DNA of 64,000 nt from JAAUTT01 sp963846585. Its GTDB lineage: Bacteria; Bacteroidota; Bacteroidia; Bacteroidales; JAAUTT01. Positions 35,826 through 43,157 of this stretch are shown one piece after another; within the stretch, counting starts at the first letter, position 1, and every line of letters begins with the position of its first letter. The stretch is from assembly GCA_963846585.1 (NCBI GenBank), contig CAWJWO010000019.1, positions 186,001 through 250,000 of the forward strand. Reading direction: 5' to 3'. The translations under genes and the position numbers were made by a program. The notes under the pieces were generated by a model, which searched no databases, had not been told where the DNA came from, and saw nothing but the letters and a program-made list of their open reading frames with translations.

Positions 35826-36566
35826 ATGAAAATCACATCAATAGTAAATCATAAGGGAGGAGTAGCAAAAACCACTTCAGTGCAAAACATCTCTGCAGGT
35901 TTGGCTGCAAAAGGGAAGAAAGTTTTAATGATTGACCTTGACCCACAGGCTAACCTTACAAAAGGTTTCGGGATATTTAAAGTTGACAAATCTATTTATC
36001 ATGCTTTTCATGGTAAATGCGACCTGCCTGTTCTGGAAGTTAAAAAAAATCTCTACATCGTACCTTCTCCTATTGATTTTTCCGGCATTGAGATTAAAAT
36101 CAGTAATAAAATGTTCCGTTAAAAAATACTGCTTGAATTATTATCAAAATTTAACGGGCAATTCGATTATTGTTTCCTGGATTGTCCCCCATCGCTAGGG
36201 TTAATTACTATTAACGCACTGGTAGCCTCTAACGATGTACTTATTGCACTGGAAGCGGAATTTTACGCCTATCAGGAGCTGGATAGTATTTTCAAGGTCG
36301 TAGAGGATGTAAAAAAGGCAATTAATAAAGACCTTTCGATAAAAGGGGTATTCCTTACTAAAGTTAAAGACCGGCGTTCAATAACTGTTGCAATACGTGA
36401 AGAAGTCAAAAAACGTATTGGTACGGTTCTTTTCGATACTGAAATACGTGAAAATGTTGCAATAGTTGAGAGCCAGTCAAACGGTGAAGATATTTTTGCT
36501 TATGCTCCGGATTCTAATGGAGCTAAAGATTACAAGAAATTAATTGCAGAATTTTTAAAACGGTAG
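35826..36566 (+). pseudogene. parA: ParA/Soj-type plasmid partition ATPase with an in-frame stop
   Basis: Reading from ATG 35826: ITSIVNHKGGVAKTTSVQNI (deviant Walker A KGGxxKTT), MIDLDPQANLTKGFG (Walker A'), then TAA at 36120-36122 in the same frame. The reading continues as KILLELLSKFNGQFDYCFLD, CPPSLGLITINAL and EAEFYAYQELDSI to TAG at 36564-36566, a 246-codon ParA of normal length. GAA (Glu) to TAA is the simplest change. The ATPase would segregate plasmid copies; with the stop it is cut after 98 residues. A (TTG) start at 35793 would add 11 residues and is not needed. Confidence 0.8.
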
Positions 36567-36569
36567 TAT

Positions 36570-36842
36570 ATGGCAAAGAAATTTGGGAACCTTGACAAGA
36601 TGGAGCATCTTGGAGGTTTAGATAGTTTGACAGGCGTTTCAACGCTAGAAACGATGTACAAGGGAGAAAATAAAGATAAAACCTATATAGTAAAAACGTT
36701 TAATATTGATGAAGCCGATTTTTTGTATATTAAAAAATATGTAAAACACCGGCGTATGAACGGAGATACTGAATATACACAGAAGGAAGCTCTTGGGGAG
36801 GCTATTGGATTGTTAAGGCAGAATAATCCGAAGGTGAAGTAG
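36570..36842 (+). CDS. Small ParA-associated protein (partition partner candidate)
   Basis: 90 aa starting 3 bp after the parA stop. The C-terminal half (NIDEADFLYIKKYVKHRRMN, YTQKEALGEAIGLLRQ) resembles the C-terminal helices of small ribbon-helix-helix-type partners in Bacteroidota plasmids. Likely the centromere-binding partner in a type Ib-like par operon; the assignment is by position. Confidence 0.6.
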   Translation: MAKKFGNLDKMEHLGGLDSLTGVSTLETMYKGENKDKTYIVKTFNIDEADFLYIKKYVKHRRMNGDTEYTQKEALGEAIGLLRQNNPKVK

Positions 36843-37146
36843 TGTAATTATTGTATGATATTTAAAATCAACTATATAAAGCTAATTTCTATTTAACATA
36901 AAATAAATTATAGGACAGTTTTACTTAACTTGTTTCATTACAATGGTTAAGGTTTCTTTTAAAACTTGTTCCTTAAAATAAGCACTAGTGGATAAGTAAC
37001 CTTTCTTATTAAAACAACAAAAGTTTTGCTGATTATCAGGCGTTTAAGTTTTTGGTTCGCTGTTTTTTATAGTTTTGTGGCCCTTTTTGCCACTTTGTCA
37101 GTGTTTGTATGGTCTTTATGTTTCTGATTTAAATATATGATATTTA
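36843..37146. other. Spacer between the par operon and the ParE locus
   Basis: About 300 bp, AT-rich, no open frame of note. One small hairpin (GTGGC/GCCAC at 37077-37093). Nothing else seen. Confidence 0.4.
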
Positions 37147-37452
37147 TTACTTTATTTTTATTGATTTAGGGTCTCTTCTATTGTCAAAAAGTGATAGTAT
37201 TACAATGCTATCTTTTTTAATTTCGTAATAAATCGTTTTTTGTTTTGATAATACACTACGCCTTACATTCACTCGTAAGTCGCTAGCTGTAAATGCAAGA
37301 GGACTGTTTGATATTAGTCTGAGAGTTCTTTCAAGTTTTATGTAAAAGTTACGAACTTCTCGATCAGTCCATTTGTTTGTTAAATAGTCCTTTATATAAT
37401 CTAAGTTTTCTAAGGCTTCATCTGCCCAGTCTATCCTATAACCACTTTTCAT
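37147..37452 (-). CDS. RelE/ParE-family toxin
   Basis: 101 aa. IDWADEALENLDYIKDYL at the N-terminus, PLAFTASDLRVNVRRSVLSK in the middle and IVILSLFDNRRDPKSI at the end are the ParE/RelE plasmid stabilisation fold. The start overlaps the upstream antitoxin end by 17 bp, usual for toxin-antitoxin pairs. Gyrase poison versus mRNA cleavage cannot be decided from sequence. Confidence 0.85.
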   Translation of the reverse strand: MKSGYRIDWADEALENLDYIKDYLTNKWTDREVRNFYIKLERTLRLISNSPLAFTASDLRVNVRRSVLSKQKTIYYEIKKDSIVILSLFDNRRDPKSIKIK

Positions 37453-37672
37453 ATTTCTTTCTAACTTCAGAATGTGGTGTAACTCTTCCTTTTTTTGAAT
37501 CCTCTAATCCGCGTTCTATTGACTGACGTTCTTCTTGTGTAATAGTATCCCACCAATCCTGTTGTTTGGCTGTTGACAGCTCCTTTATCTTTTTCAATTG
37601 CTTCAGAGTTGATTTATCATCCAACCCAGCAATCCATTGAATTATATCTATTTTATCAGCAGATGTATTCAT
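37436..37672 (-). CDS. Antitoxin partner of the ParE/RelE-type toxin
   Basis: About 78 aa from ATG 37672 (an upstream TTG at 37690 is unlikely). DIIQWIAGLDDKSTLKQLKK and the acidic EERQSIERGLEDSKKGRV with HSEVRKKYEKWL at the end are like Bacteroidota antitoxins that neutralise RelE/ParE by a C-terminal helix. Translated ahead of the toxin with overlap. Confidence 0.78.
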   Translation of the reverse strand: MNTSADKIDIIQWIAGLDDKSTLKQLKKIKELSTAKQQDWWDTITQEERQSIERGLEDSKKGRVTPHSEVRKKYEKWL

Positions 37673-37717
37673 AAATCTATTTTGAAACAAAAATACAAAA
37701 TACTTCTTTTACTTAAT

Positions 37718-37799
37718 GCGCCAATCAACTTATTTCCCGTGCAGGTCTTTGGGATTAATTAAGGATCCCAAGACCGCCCGAGAATAAGTTGAAAGGCGC
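37718..37799. repeat. Long palindromic element IR1
   Basis: GCGCC and CAACTTATTTCCCGTGC on the left pair with GCCCGAGAATAAGTTG and GGCGC on the right; arms of about 37 bp around TAATTAAGG. A sister element (IR2, 40581-40643) shares AACTTATTTCCCGTGC exactly. It lies between a toxin-antitoxin locus and the lipoprotein/mobV segment. Confidence 0.65.
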
Positions 37800-37853
37800 G
37801 GGACGCTCCGTGGGATATTTCAGAGCGGTAAAATGCTTAAAAAATCCAGGGGT

Positions 37854-37870
37854 TTGGGGCAAAGCCCCAA
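37854..37870. terminator. Short perfect hairpin
   Basis: TTGGGGC and GCCCCAA with a 3-nt AAA loop, 45 bp before the lipoprotein gene, followed by AT-rich sequence without a strong T tract. May terminate transcription reading in from the left. Confidence 0.45.
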
Positions 37871-37914
37871 TTAAATAATATTTATATTTGAACTATTAAC
37901 CAACGATATAAATT

Positions 37915-38301
37915 ATGAAAAATATTATCCTAAATATCGTTTTTGTAGGCCTATTTTTTGTAGGTACATACTCATGTAAAAAAGATAACGATACCCAATA
38001 TTCAACTAATCTATCTCTTTTGCAACATACATGGTATCCAATTTCCACACAGATTATTTTTGAAAATGGCGACACATTTACATTAATACCTTTCGTGACT
38101 GTAACTTTTTCCCCTAATGGAATAGAAAGTTATCAATCGTACGTAAAAATTGATTCATCGGAAGTATTGCAGACTTCAACCAAAGGTTATCAACTTCAAC
38201 CAGACGGCTCAACTTTAATATTTTCAGAATTAGTTAATGGCAAGTATCAAGTAGAATCAGGCGATACTACAATTATTAAAAAAATACAAACCATTTATTA
38301 G
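37915..38301 (+). CDS. Small putative lipoprotein
   Basis: 128 aa. A lipoprotein signal with VGLFFVGTYSCKKD places the acylated Cys at residue 21. The mature part (LLQHTWYPISTQIIFENGD, TVTFSPNGIESYQSYVKID) resembles the lipocalin-like small lipoproteins of Bacteroidota, which often start 'L..W.....'. Function unknown. It lies between IR1 and the relaxase gene, transcribed in the same direction as mobV. Confidence 0.65.
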   Translation: MKNIILNIVFVGLFFVGTYSCKKDNDTQYSTNLSLLQHTWYPISTQIIFENGDTFTLIPFVTVTFSPNGIESYQSYVKIDSSEVLQTSTKGYQLQPDGSTLIFSELVNGKYQVESGDTTIIKKIQTIY

Positions 38302-38486
38302 TAATCGATTTCAAGCAAGGTAACTACTATTATGGGATTGACTCTCTTAAACGATAAATTATTGGTTCCAAAAGCATTTTACTATTAGTAGCTTTCAAAA
38401 AATATGCAGCCACCAGATTCACCGCAGAGGAAAAGTCACTATCTTCGAGCGGGATAATTTTGCCAGAAATTGTATAACATAATACA

Positions 38487-38543
38487 CTTTTTTGGCGGAG
38501 CCAAAAAAGATGTAACTGAGCAAGGGGGGGAGTACCCCCCTTG
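38487..38543. promoter_or_regulatory. Twin perfect hairpins, oriT candidate
   Basis: First hairpin CTTTTTTGGC-GGA-GCCAAAAAAG (38487-38509), second CAAGGGGGG-GAGTA-CCCCCCTTG (38521-38543), only 11 bp apart and ending 24 bp before the relaxase ATG. Mobilization relaxases of this type act at inverted repeats close to their own gene, so this is the best place for a nick site. A role as attenuator of mobV is the alternative. Confidence 0.5.
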
Positions 38544-38567
38544 ACCCCCAAACAAAACTCCGATACT

Positions 38568-39392
38568 ATGGCACAATATGCAGTAGCACACGCCAGCAAG
38601 GGCAAAGGCCCAAGCGGCGGCCTTACCGACCATAACGAACGCCGGGAAGGTTACGTTCTTCCCAGGAACGTAGACCCGGCCCGGCAACACCTGAACGTCA
38701 TAGACCGCTCTTACGAGTCGTTAGGTACTGACCTTGACGAGCGCGCCAGGACAGTAATCACAAAAGCCGGAGTTTCCAGGAAGGTTCAAAGCAACGCAGT
38801 ACTTTTTAACCCCATGATCTTAAGCGGATCGTACGAGCAAATGACTAAGATCATGGAACAGGGAGAAATTGGCTCCTGGATAAATGACACCCGAAAATTT
38901 GTAGAAGACAAGTACGGCAAAGAAAACATTATATCCTTTGCTATGCATGCCGATGAACTGACGCCACATATACACGCATGCGTTGTACCTATCATGCATA
39001 CCACAAACAAGAAAGGTAAAGCAGTGGTAAAATTATGTGCACGGGATCTGTTTGGACCTGAGCAACTGACCCAACTTCAGGCCGATTACGCCATAGCCAT
39101 GAAAAAATGGGGACTGGAAAGAGGAATGAATTCAAAAATAACAGGAGCCAAACACCAGGACACAAAACAATTTTACAAAGACCTTCCGGAGAAGATCCTT
39201 GAGAAGAAGGCTGAAATTGAAGAACTACAGGAGAATGCCAATGAGCTGAAGAAGGAAGTTAGAATTGATAACGCCTGGAAAACCGTAACTGAGGTAGTTG
39301 GTGGGTTTTCAAAAAGGAAAGAAAACAAGCAAAAAGAAGCCGAAATTTTAACGTTAAGGGAAAAAGTGAACGAACTAAAACCTTGGAGCTAA
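38568..39392 (+). CDS. mobV: MobV-family relaxase (Pre/Mob), main fragment
   Basis: Nicks plasmid DNA at oriT for conjugative mobilization. From ATG 38568 (a TTG at 38541 lies inside a hairpin and is rejected): AVAHASKGKGPSGGLTDHN, RNVDPARQHLNVID and the metal-binding HADELTPHIHACVVPI (HxDExTPHxH) are MobV motifs. The C-terminus turns into coiled coil (EIEELQENANELKKE). The frame is lost at an AAAA run near 39379: one more A gives VNELKTLELKKSNQERLKL, joining the next entry into a protein of about 367 aa. The catalytic part is intact. Confidence 0.9.
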   Translation: MAQYAVAHASKGKGPSGGLTDHNERREGYVLPRNVDPARQHLNVIDRSYESLGTDLDERARTVITKAGVSRKVQSNAVLFNPMILSGSYEQMTKIMEQGEIGSWINDTRKFVEDKYGKENIISFAMHADELTPHIHACVVPIMHTTNKKGKAVVKLCARDLFGPEQLTQLQADYAIAMKKWGLERGMNSKITGAKHQDTKQFYKDLPEKILEKKAEIEELQENANELKKEVRIDNAWKTVTEVVGGFSKRKENKQKEAEILTLREKVNELKPWS

Positions 39393-39670
39393 AAAAATCA
39401 AACCAGGAACGTTTAAAATTAGGGAATGCCCTTCGTGATGCATTGGGTAATTACAACAAAGCAATGGAAGAAATTCAGAAGCTTAGAAATAACATGAACG
39501 TTGAAATAAGTAAAGCAATGCATAAACTTATATCACTGATAAATAGTAAACTGATTTTTGGAGGTTGGCCATTTCGGATTGAAGGCAGGGGAAACAGCAG
39601 CGGTATGGTGATTGATATAAACCGGGCAGATGAAAAGGGATTAAATAAAGGCCGTGGGATGAGTATGTGA
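39383..39670 (+). CDS. mobV: MobV relaxase, C-terminal coiled-coil fragment
   Basis: 95 aa of charged helix (LKKSNQERLKLGNALRDAL, NYNKAMEEIQKLRNNMN) continuing the mobV coiled coil in the adjacent frame, ending IDINRADEKGLNKGRGMSM. Restored by a single A in a homopolymer; not an independent gene. Confidence 0.65.
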   Translation: MELKKSNQERLKLGNALRDALGNYNKAMEEIQKLRNNMNVEISKAMHKLISLINSKLIFGGWPFRIEGRGNSSGMVIDINRADEKGLNKGRGMSM

Positions 39671-39698
39671 ATTTTCTTAGCTTATATACACTCTGAAA

Positions 39699-40088
39699 TC
39701 AATCTGTATAAGGGTCTAATAATTCCAGGCCTTCAATATTTTTAAAGTCTTTCGTATTGCAGGTTATAAGTGTAAAGCTATACACAAGGGCAGTAGCAGC
39801 AATAATGGCATCGCCTAACTTAAGCTTTTTATAAGTTCGTCGTAATTGGATTGTTTTCTTTATAATGTCGTCATCAAGAGGTAATAACACAGCCAAATCA
39901 ATAAATTCTTCCAGTTAATTCATTTTATCAGGCAAATCATTGAATCCAAGCACTTCAATTTTCACAACAACAGAAATATTGAAATCCTCGTCGGTAATAG
40001 TTTTTAGTTTTTCTTTGCTGTTTTCCGGCAATCTGTTGCCGATGTAGTCAATAACTACGTTCGCATCTAAAATGTATCTCTGTCCCAT
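39699..40088 (-). pseudogene. vapC: PIN-domain toxin (VapC-like) with an in-frame stop
   Basis: From ATG 40088: RYILDANVVIDYIGNRLPEN (first PIN Asp) and SVVVKIEVLGFNDLPDKMN, then TAA at 39915-39917, then in the same frame LEEFIDLAVLLPLDDDIIKK and KLGDAIIAATALVYSFTLIT (later PIN acidic residues) to 39699. About 129 codons, normal for VapC ribonucleases. A Lys or Glu codon changed to TAA would explain it. It overlaps the vapB end by 22 bp. Confidence 0.75.
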
Positions 40089-40300
40089 TGATTGCGAGCT
40101 TCTGATAAATACTCCTGCATTTTTTCGGCTTCTTCTTTTGTGAGCATACCAACAAAATCTGAAGGTTTTTTCTTCTTGCCAGGCAAAACAGCAAGTTGTT
40201 TTAGATCGGCATGTTTACGTGTAATAACTTCCCAATCTGTTATTGGAATTACAACAGCCGTTGTATTCCCTGCATTATCGAGCATATATTGTAATGGCAT
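40067..40300 (-). CDS. vapB: VapB-like antitoxin
   Basis: 77 aa. MPLQYMLDNAGNTTAVVIPI ITDWEVI-type N-terminus fits Phd/RHH-style antitoxins, and the acidic tail (FVGMLTKEEAEKMQEYLSEA) would wrap the PIN toxin. It ends inside the start of the broken vapC. With a dead toxin the antitoxin alone may remain harmless. Confidence 0.72.
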   Translation of the reverse strand: MPLQYMLDNAGNTTAVVIPITDWEVITRKHADLKQLAVLPGKKKKPSDFVGMLTKEEAEKMQEYLSEARNQWDRDTF

Positions 40301-40345
40301 TTCTATTCTATTTAAAGTTGTTTTTAATGTTTCTCCGAAATTCTT

Positions 40346-40528
40346 TTAACTCTTACAGTACCCTTTATCTTTTTTCCATTGCTGGAATCTCTTTTCAAAT
40401 TCTTCAGGAGTATAAAAGGGACCTTCTTCAGCTTTACGGATACCAGCAACAAATTATTCATGTGTAAACTTTGCACCAGGAAGAGCCCAACTCTTTTCTT
40501 TAGTTGGTTTAACTGTTTTTGTACTCAT
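40346..40528 (-). pseudogene. Small antitoxin-like gene with an in-frame stop
   Basis: From ATG 40528: STKTVKPTKEKSWALPGAKF THE, then TAA at 40454-40456, then FVAGIRKAEEGPFYTPEEFE and KRFQQWKKDKGYCKS to 40346; 60 codons. Expected text HEEFVAGI makes GAA to TAA the likely change. Composition (EEGPFYTPEEFEKRFQQWK) is like RelE-partner antitoxins. No toxin gene beside it. Confidence 0.6.
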
Positions 40529-40580
40529 AGTCATACTTTTTACAAATATACAAAACATTCTTTTGAAATGATCCTTCACG

Positions 40581-40643
40581 AACTTATTCCCGGACGGTTT
40601 TGGGAGCTCCCACGCATCCCGAAAACCGCACGGGAAATAAGTT
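40581..40643. repeat. Long palindromic element IR2
   Basis: AACTTATTCCCGGACGGTTT on the left pairs with AAACCGCACGGGAAATAAGTT-type sequence on the right (arms about 25 bp, centre GGAGCTCCC). The right arm, reversed, has AACTTATTTCCCGTGC identical to the left arm of IR1 at 37727. IR1 and IR2 bracket a 2.8-kb block with mobV and vapBC. Confidence 0.65.
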
Positions 40644-40651
40644 TGGGACTG

Positions 40652-40888
40652 TTATATTTTCTTTAATAAATCAGTTAATTCTTCAGGTGTAATATCAATT
40701 TCCCTTAATATTTGACGTGTCAATGAGCGTCCTAAATCTTGGTTCCCGTGGTGTGGAAGTGTTGTATAACGGCCATCCGGATGACGGTAAAAAACATGGC
40801 TTCCACTTTGGCGTTTAGCTTCAAACCCTAAGTAAAATAATAACTTTTCAAGGATTTTAACCTTTACAATTGGCACTTTCGAACTCAT
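40652..40888 (-). CDS. hicA: HicA-type mRNA interferase toxin
   Basis: 78 aa dsRBD-like fold. KILEKLLFYLGFEAKRQSGS and SHVFYRHPDGRYTTLPHHGN contain the catalytic His (GSHVFYRH) of HicA; DLGRSLTRQILREIDITPEE is the usual C-terminus. Overlaps hicB by 4 bp and follows it, the reverse of classical hicAB order but common in this group. Confidence 0.9.
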   Translation of the reverse strand: MSSKVPIVKVKILEKLLFYLGFEAKRQSGSHVFYRHPDGRYTTLPHHGNQDLGRSLTRQILREIDITPEELTDLLKKI

Positions 40889-41121
40889 ACGGCAACCGAT
40901 ATGTTTTGTGTGCCAATAAAATGAGGTAATTCCAATTTTTCTTCATCACTCATTTCCTGTAAGCACAACTTTATTACTTCCTGTAAATTGCTGTATAATT
41001 CATCTAATGTTGGTGCTTGCGTATGTCCGCCCGTCAAACCTGGCACAATACCAATGTATTGGTTTACTTCATTATCCAGCATTATTTCAGCTGTAAAATT
41101 GTATGTTATTTCTTTATTCAT
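40885..41121 (-). CDS. hicB: HicB-type antitoxin
   Basis: 78 aa partial RNase-H-like HicB domain: YIGIVPGLTGGHTQAPTLDE and LYSNLQEVIKLCLQEMSDEE. No C-terminal DNA-binding domain, so this is the short HicB form. Intact pair with hicA. Confidence 0.88.
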   Translation of the reverse strand: MNKEITYNFTAEIMLDNEVNQYIGIVPGLTGGHTQAPTLDELYSNLQEVIKLCLQEMSDEEKLELPHFIGTQNISVAV

Positions 41122-41133
41122 TTGTTTAGAATT

Positions 41134-41361
41134 TTAACTATTAGCATTTTTTCGCATATGTTGATTTGCAAATGATTCCATTGTTTCATTTGACCATCTT
41201 TTATCATTCCAAAGTTTGTCCATGCTTGCATCAATTTTGTCAACTAAAAATTTGGAAAGTAATTCCTTTAGTTCCATTAGTTGGGATTCATCAATATTGT
41301 ATTTAAACATCTTTAGAAGTTCCAACTGCATATTAGTCATTTTATTTCCAGTTTCTATCAT
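41134..41361 (-). CDS. Orphan antitoxin-like small protein
   Basis: 75 aa (68 if ATG 41340, MTNMQLELL, is used, which fits the family better). LKMFKYNIDESQLMELKELL, SKFLVDKIDASMDKLWNDKR and WSNETMESFANQHMR are typical of a widespread small antitoxin found with PIN or RelE toxins. No toxin follows: the next gene downstream is hicB at 41121. May be a remnant or act in trans. Confidence 0.6.
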   Translation of the reverse strand: MIETGNKMTNMQLELLKMFKYNIDESQLMELKELLSKFLVDKIDASMDKLWNDKRWSNETMESFANQHMRKNANS

Positions 41362-41698
41362 GGCCTTTATTTTTAACTAAACAAAGATAAGCTATATAAT
41401 CCTAAAAACTTAAATATGGCCTGTAAATTTCTACAAATATAAGTAATTAAATTAAATCATTTAAAGCATTCAATAATAAATATATAATATAATATTATAA
41501 TAAAATATCGTATTATATAATAATATTATATTAAAAACATGTATATTAGCCAATAAAACGTTTTTTATTTATTGATAGTAACAATGAATAGGTTTAGTAT
41601 TACTATTGAAATAATGCGGATAAAATGTTAATAACAAGTTGTCCTTTTATTTTCTTATTTCACTTAATTACAATAGTTTTAAAGTTTAAATATTTTCT
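41362..41698. other. AT-rich region upstream of rep, possible plasmid origin
   Basis: About 340 bp with no gene. TATAATATAATATTAT (41483-) and ATAATATTATATTA (41518-) form an AT-only inverted repeat, and the 20-bp word at 41479-41498 matches one upstream of parA. Rep_3 origins usually lie beside rep and are AT-rich, but no clear iterons are visible. Confidence 0.4.
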
Positions 41699-42634
41699 AT
41701 GGAAACTGTAACGAGAACAACAAAAAAACGTGGTACAAAAGTAACCTTACCAGCCACGCAGGATTATTGTTTCCAACCAAATCGCATAACTGATGCTATT
41801 TACGATTACACGTTGATACAGGAAAAATTGTTTAATTCGGTAATGTTTAAATTACAGGATGCTATCAAGATAAGTTACAAGGGCGAGAATTATCAACAAC
41901 TCACGTTATGGAAGAACATGGAGGTTGAAGGTAAGGGTAATTTAAAAATACCGCTTAGCGATATAACCATACCACAACATTATGCAAGTGTTAAAAAAGC
42001 ACTTGAAAAACTGGCGAGTATAGTTGTAAAAATACCGGTAAAAGAAAATATGCTAAGAATTACAGGGTTACTTACCGCAGAAATACCAAATGTGCCAGAT
42101 TATAACTCTATTATAGATATTTACATTGATAAGTTAGTCGCTAAATATCTTATTGAAATTGAAAAGGATTCTTATGGAAAGCCTATACAATGGACTTATT
42201 TCATGTACCAGGTTGCTCAAAACGATTCTAATAAGTACACCGCCAGGATATACAAGAGACTTTGCAGTTGGAAAAAAAAAGGCGGGTTAACCATGTCTTT
42301 AGAAGAATTTAGAGATTGGCTTGTTTTAGGTGATAAATATAAATCTTTCTCTGATATTAAAAAATTTATACTTGTACCAGTTCAGAATGAATTGTTTGAA
42401 AAGGCGGATTTATGGTTTAACTGTAAAGTAGATAATTTTGTTACTAGAAAATGTAATAAGGTAACACACCTGAATTTTAAGATTATAACGCCAGACCTGT
42501 TAGAAAGGGAGGATAAGTTAAAAGATCAGGCATTTAACATGCTAAGAACTTACTTCAAATTCCAGGATAAACACATTGGGGTCGGCTCACGAAACGGAAA
42601 AAATAGCACGTTAAGAATTTTAACTATCACATAA
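41699..42634 (+). CDS. rep: Rep_3-family plasmid replication initiator
   Basis: 311 aa. An N-terminal winged helix (RITDAIYDYTLIQEKLFNSV, ITIPQHYASVKKALEKLASI) and a second one (SNKYTARIYKRLCSWKKKGG, SLEEFRDWLVLGDKYKSFSD, FKKFILVPVQNEL-like) are the two-domain layout of RepB/RepE initiators that bind iterons. With parA, mobV and multiple toxin-antitoxin genes it identifies the 35.4-42.7 kb block as an integrated plasmid. The start ATG is 41699. Confidence 0.85.
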   Translation: METVTRTTKKRGTKVTLPATQDYCFQPNRITDAIYDYTLIQEKLFNSVMFKLQDAIKISYKGENYQQLTLWKNMEVEGKGNLKIPLSDITIPQHYASVKKALEKLASIVVKIPVKENMLRITGLLTAEIPNVPDYNSIIDIYIDKLVAKYLIEIEKDSYGKPIQWTYFMYQVAQNDSNKYTARIYKRLCSWKKKGGLTMSLEEFRDWLVLGDKYKSFSDIKKFILVPVQNELFEKADLWFNCKVDNFVTRKCNKVTHLNFKIITPDLLEREDKLKDQAFNMLRTYFKFQDKHIGVGSRNGKNSTLRILTIT

Positions 42635-42727
42635 TGAAATATAAAACCAATTTTTTATTCAAATAAATTTTGAAGATTTCATAGAGATTGTCAATTATAT
42701 ATAATTTATATTTACCATATTATAAGC

Positions 42728-42981
42728 ATGTTAAAAATATCAAATTTCACTAACGTAAAGATGTAAAACCACAAGATAATTACCTTTTACTTTTGACTTT
42801 TGAGAATGGAGAGAAAAGGCAATTTGATATGAAACCTTATCTTGACTTTGGAATATTTCAAGAGTTAAAGGATTTAAGAATATTTAAAGCGGTTAAGACA
42901 AGTTTTGATTCAATTGAAAGGGATAATGAAGCTGATTTTGACCCAGAGATTTTATATAAAAAAAGTCAAAGGATTGATTAA
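42728..42981 (+). pseudogene. DUF2442 protein with a one-base frameshift
   Basis: ATG 42728 reads MLKISNFTNVK; after a missing G at about 42761 the next frame gives DVKPQDNYLLLLTFENGEKR, QFDMKPYLDFGIFQELKDLR and ADFDPEILYKKSQ. This is the DUF2442 fold, often encoded with DUF4160 genes and thought toxin-antitoxin-like; no partner here. Restored length about 85 aa. Adding one G at AAG|ATG (AAG GAT) repairs it. Confidence 0.65.
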
Positions 42982-42994
42982 TAGAAAACTGTGG

Positions 42995-43121
42995 GTAACA
43001 CGGCATATAAATAATGGCGGGGTTTGTGGGTCGCCAAGCGCAGTACTTCTATTGTAGTTTCTGCCTCGGTTGAAAATAAACTGCTCCGAAAAACGCCACT
43101 AGTTATATGCCATACGTTAGC
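42995..43121. repeat. attC-like imperfect palindrome A
   Basis: TAACACGGCATATAAATAA and TGGCG near 42996-43018 pair with CGCCACTAGTTATATGCCAT followed by ACGTTAGC to 43121 (arms of about 24 bp with a few unpaired bases). TAAC at the left tip and GTTA at the right tip, 127 bp total, match the form of integron attC sites. See sites B and C. Confidence 0.55.
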
Positions 43122-43157
43122 GGTCATTGCACAGACACCCACGAATTACGATAAAAT

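Noticed and set aside
35826..36566. Genetic recoding of TAA as an amino acid
   Set aside because: TAA ends many other genes in the window normally and the three in-frame cases are limited to decaying plasmid genes; nonsense mutation or error is simpler.
38541..38567. TTG start for the MobV relaxase
   Set aside because: It lies inside the second hairpin stem, and the relaxase family N-terminus (MAQYAVAHAS) starts at ATG 38568.
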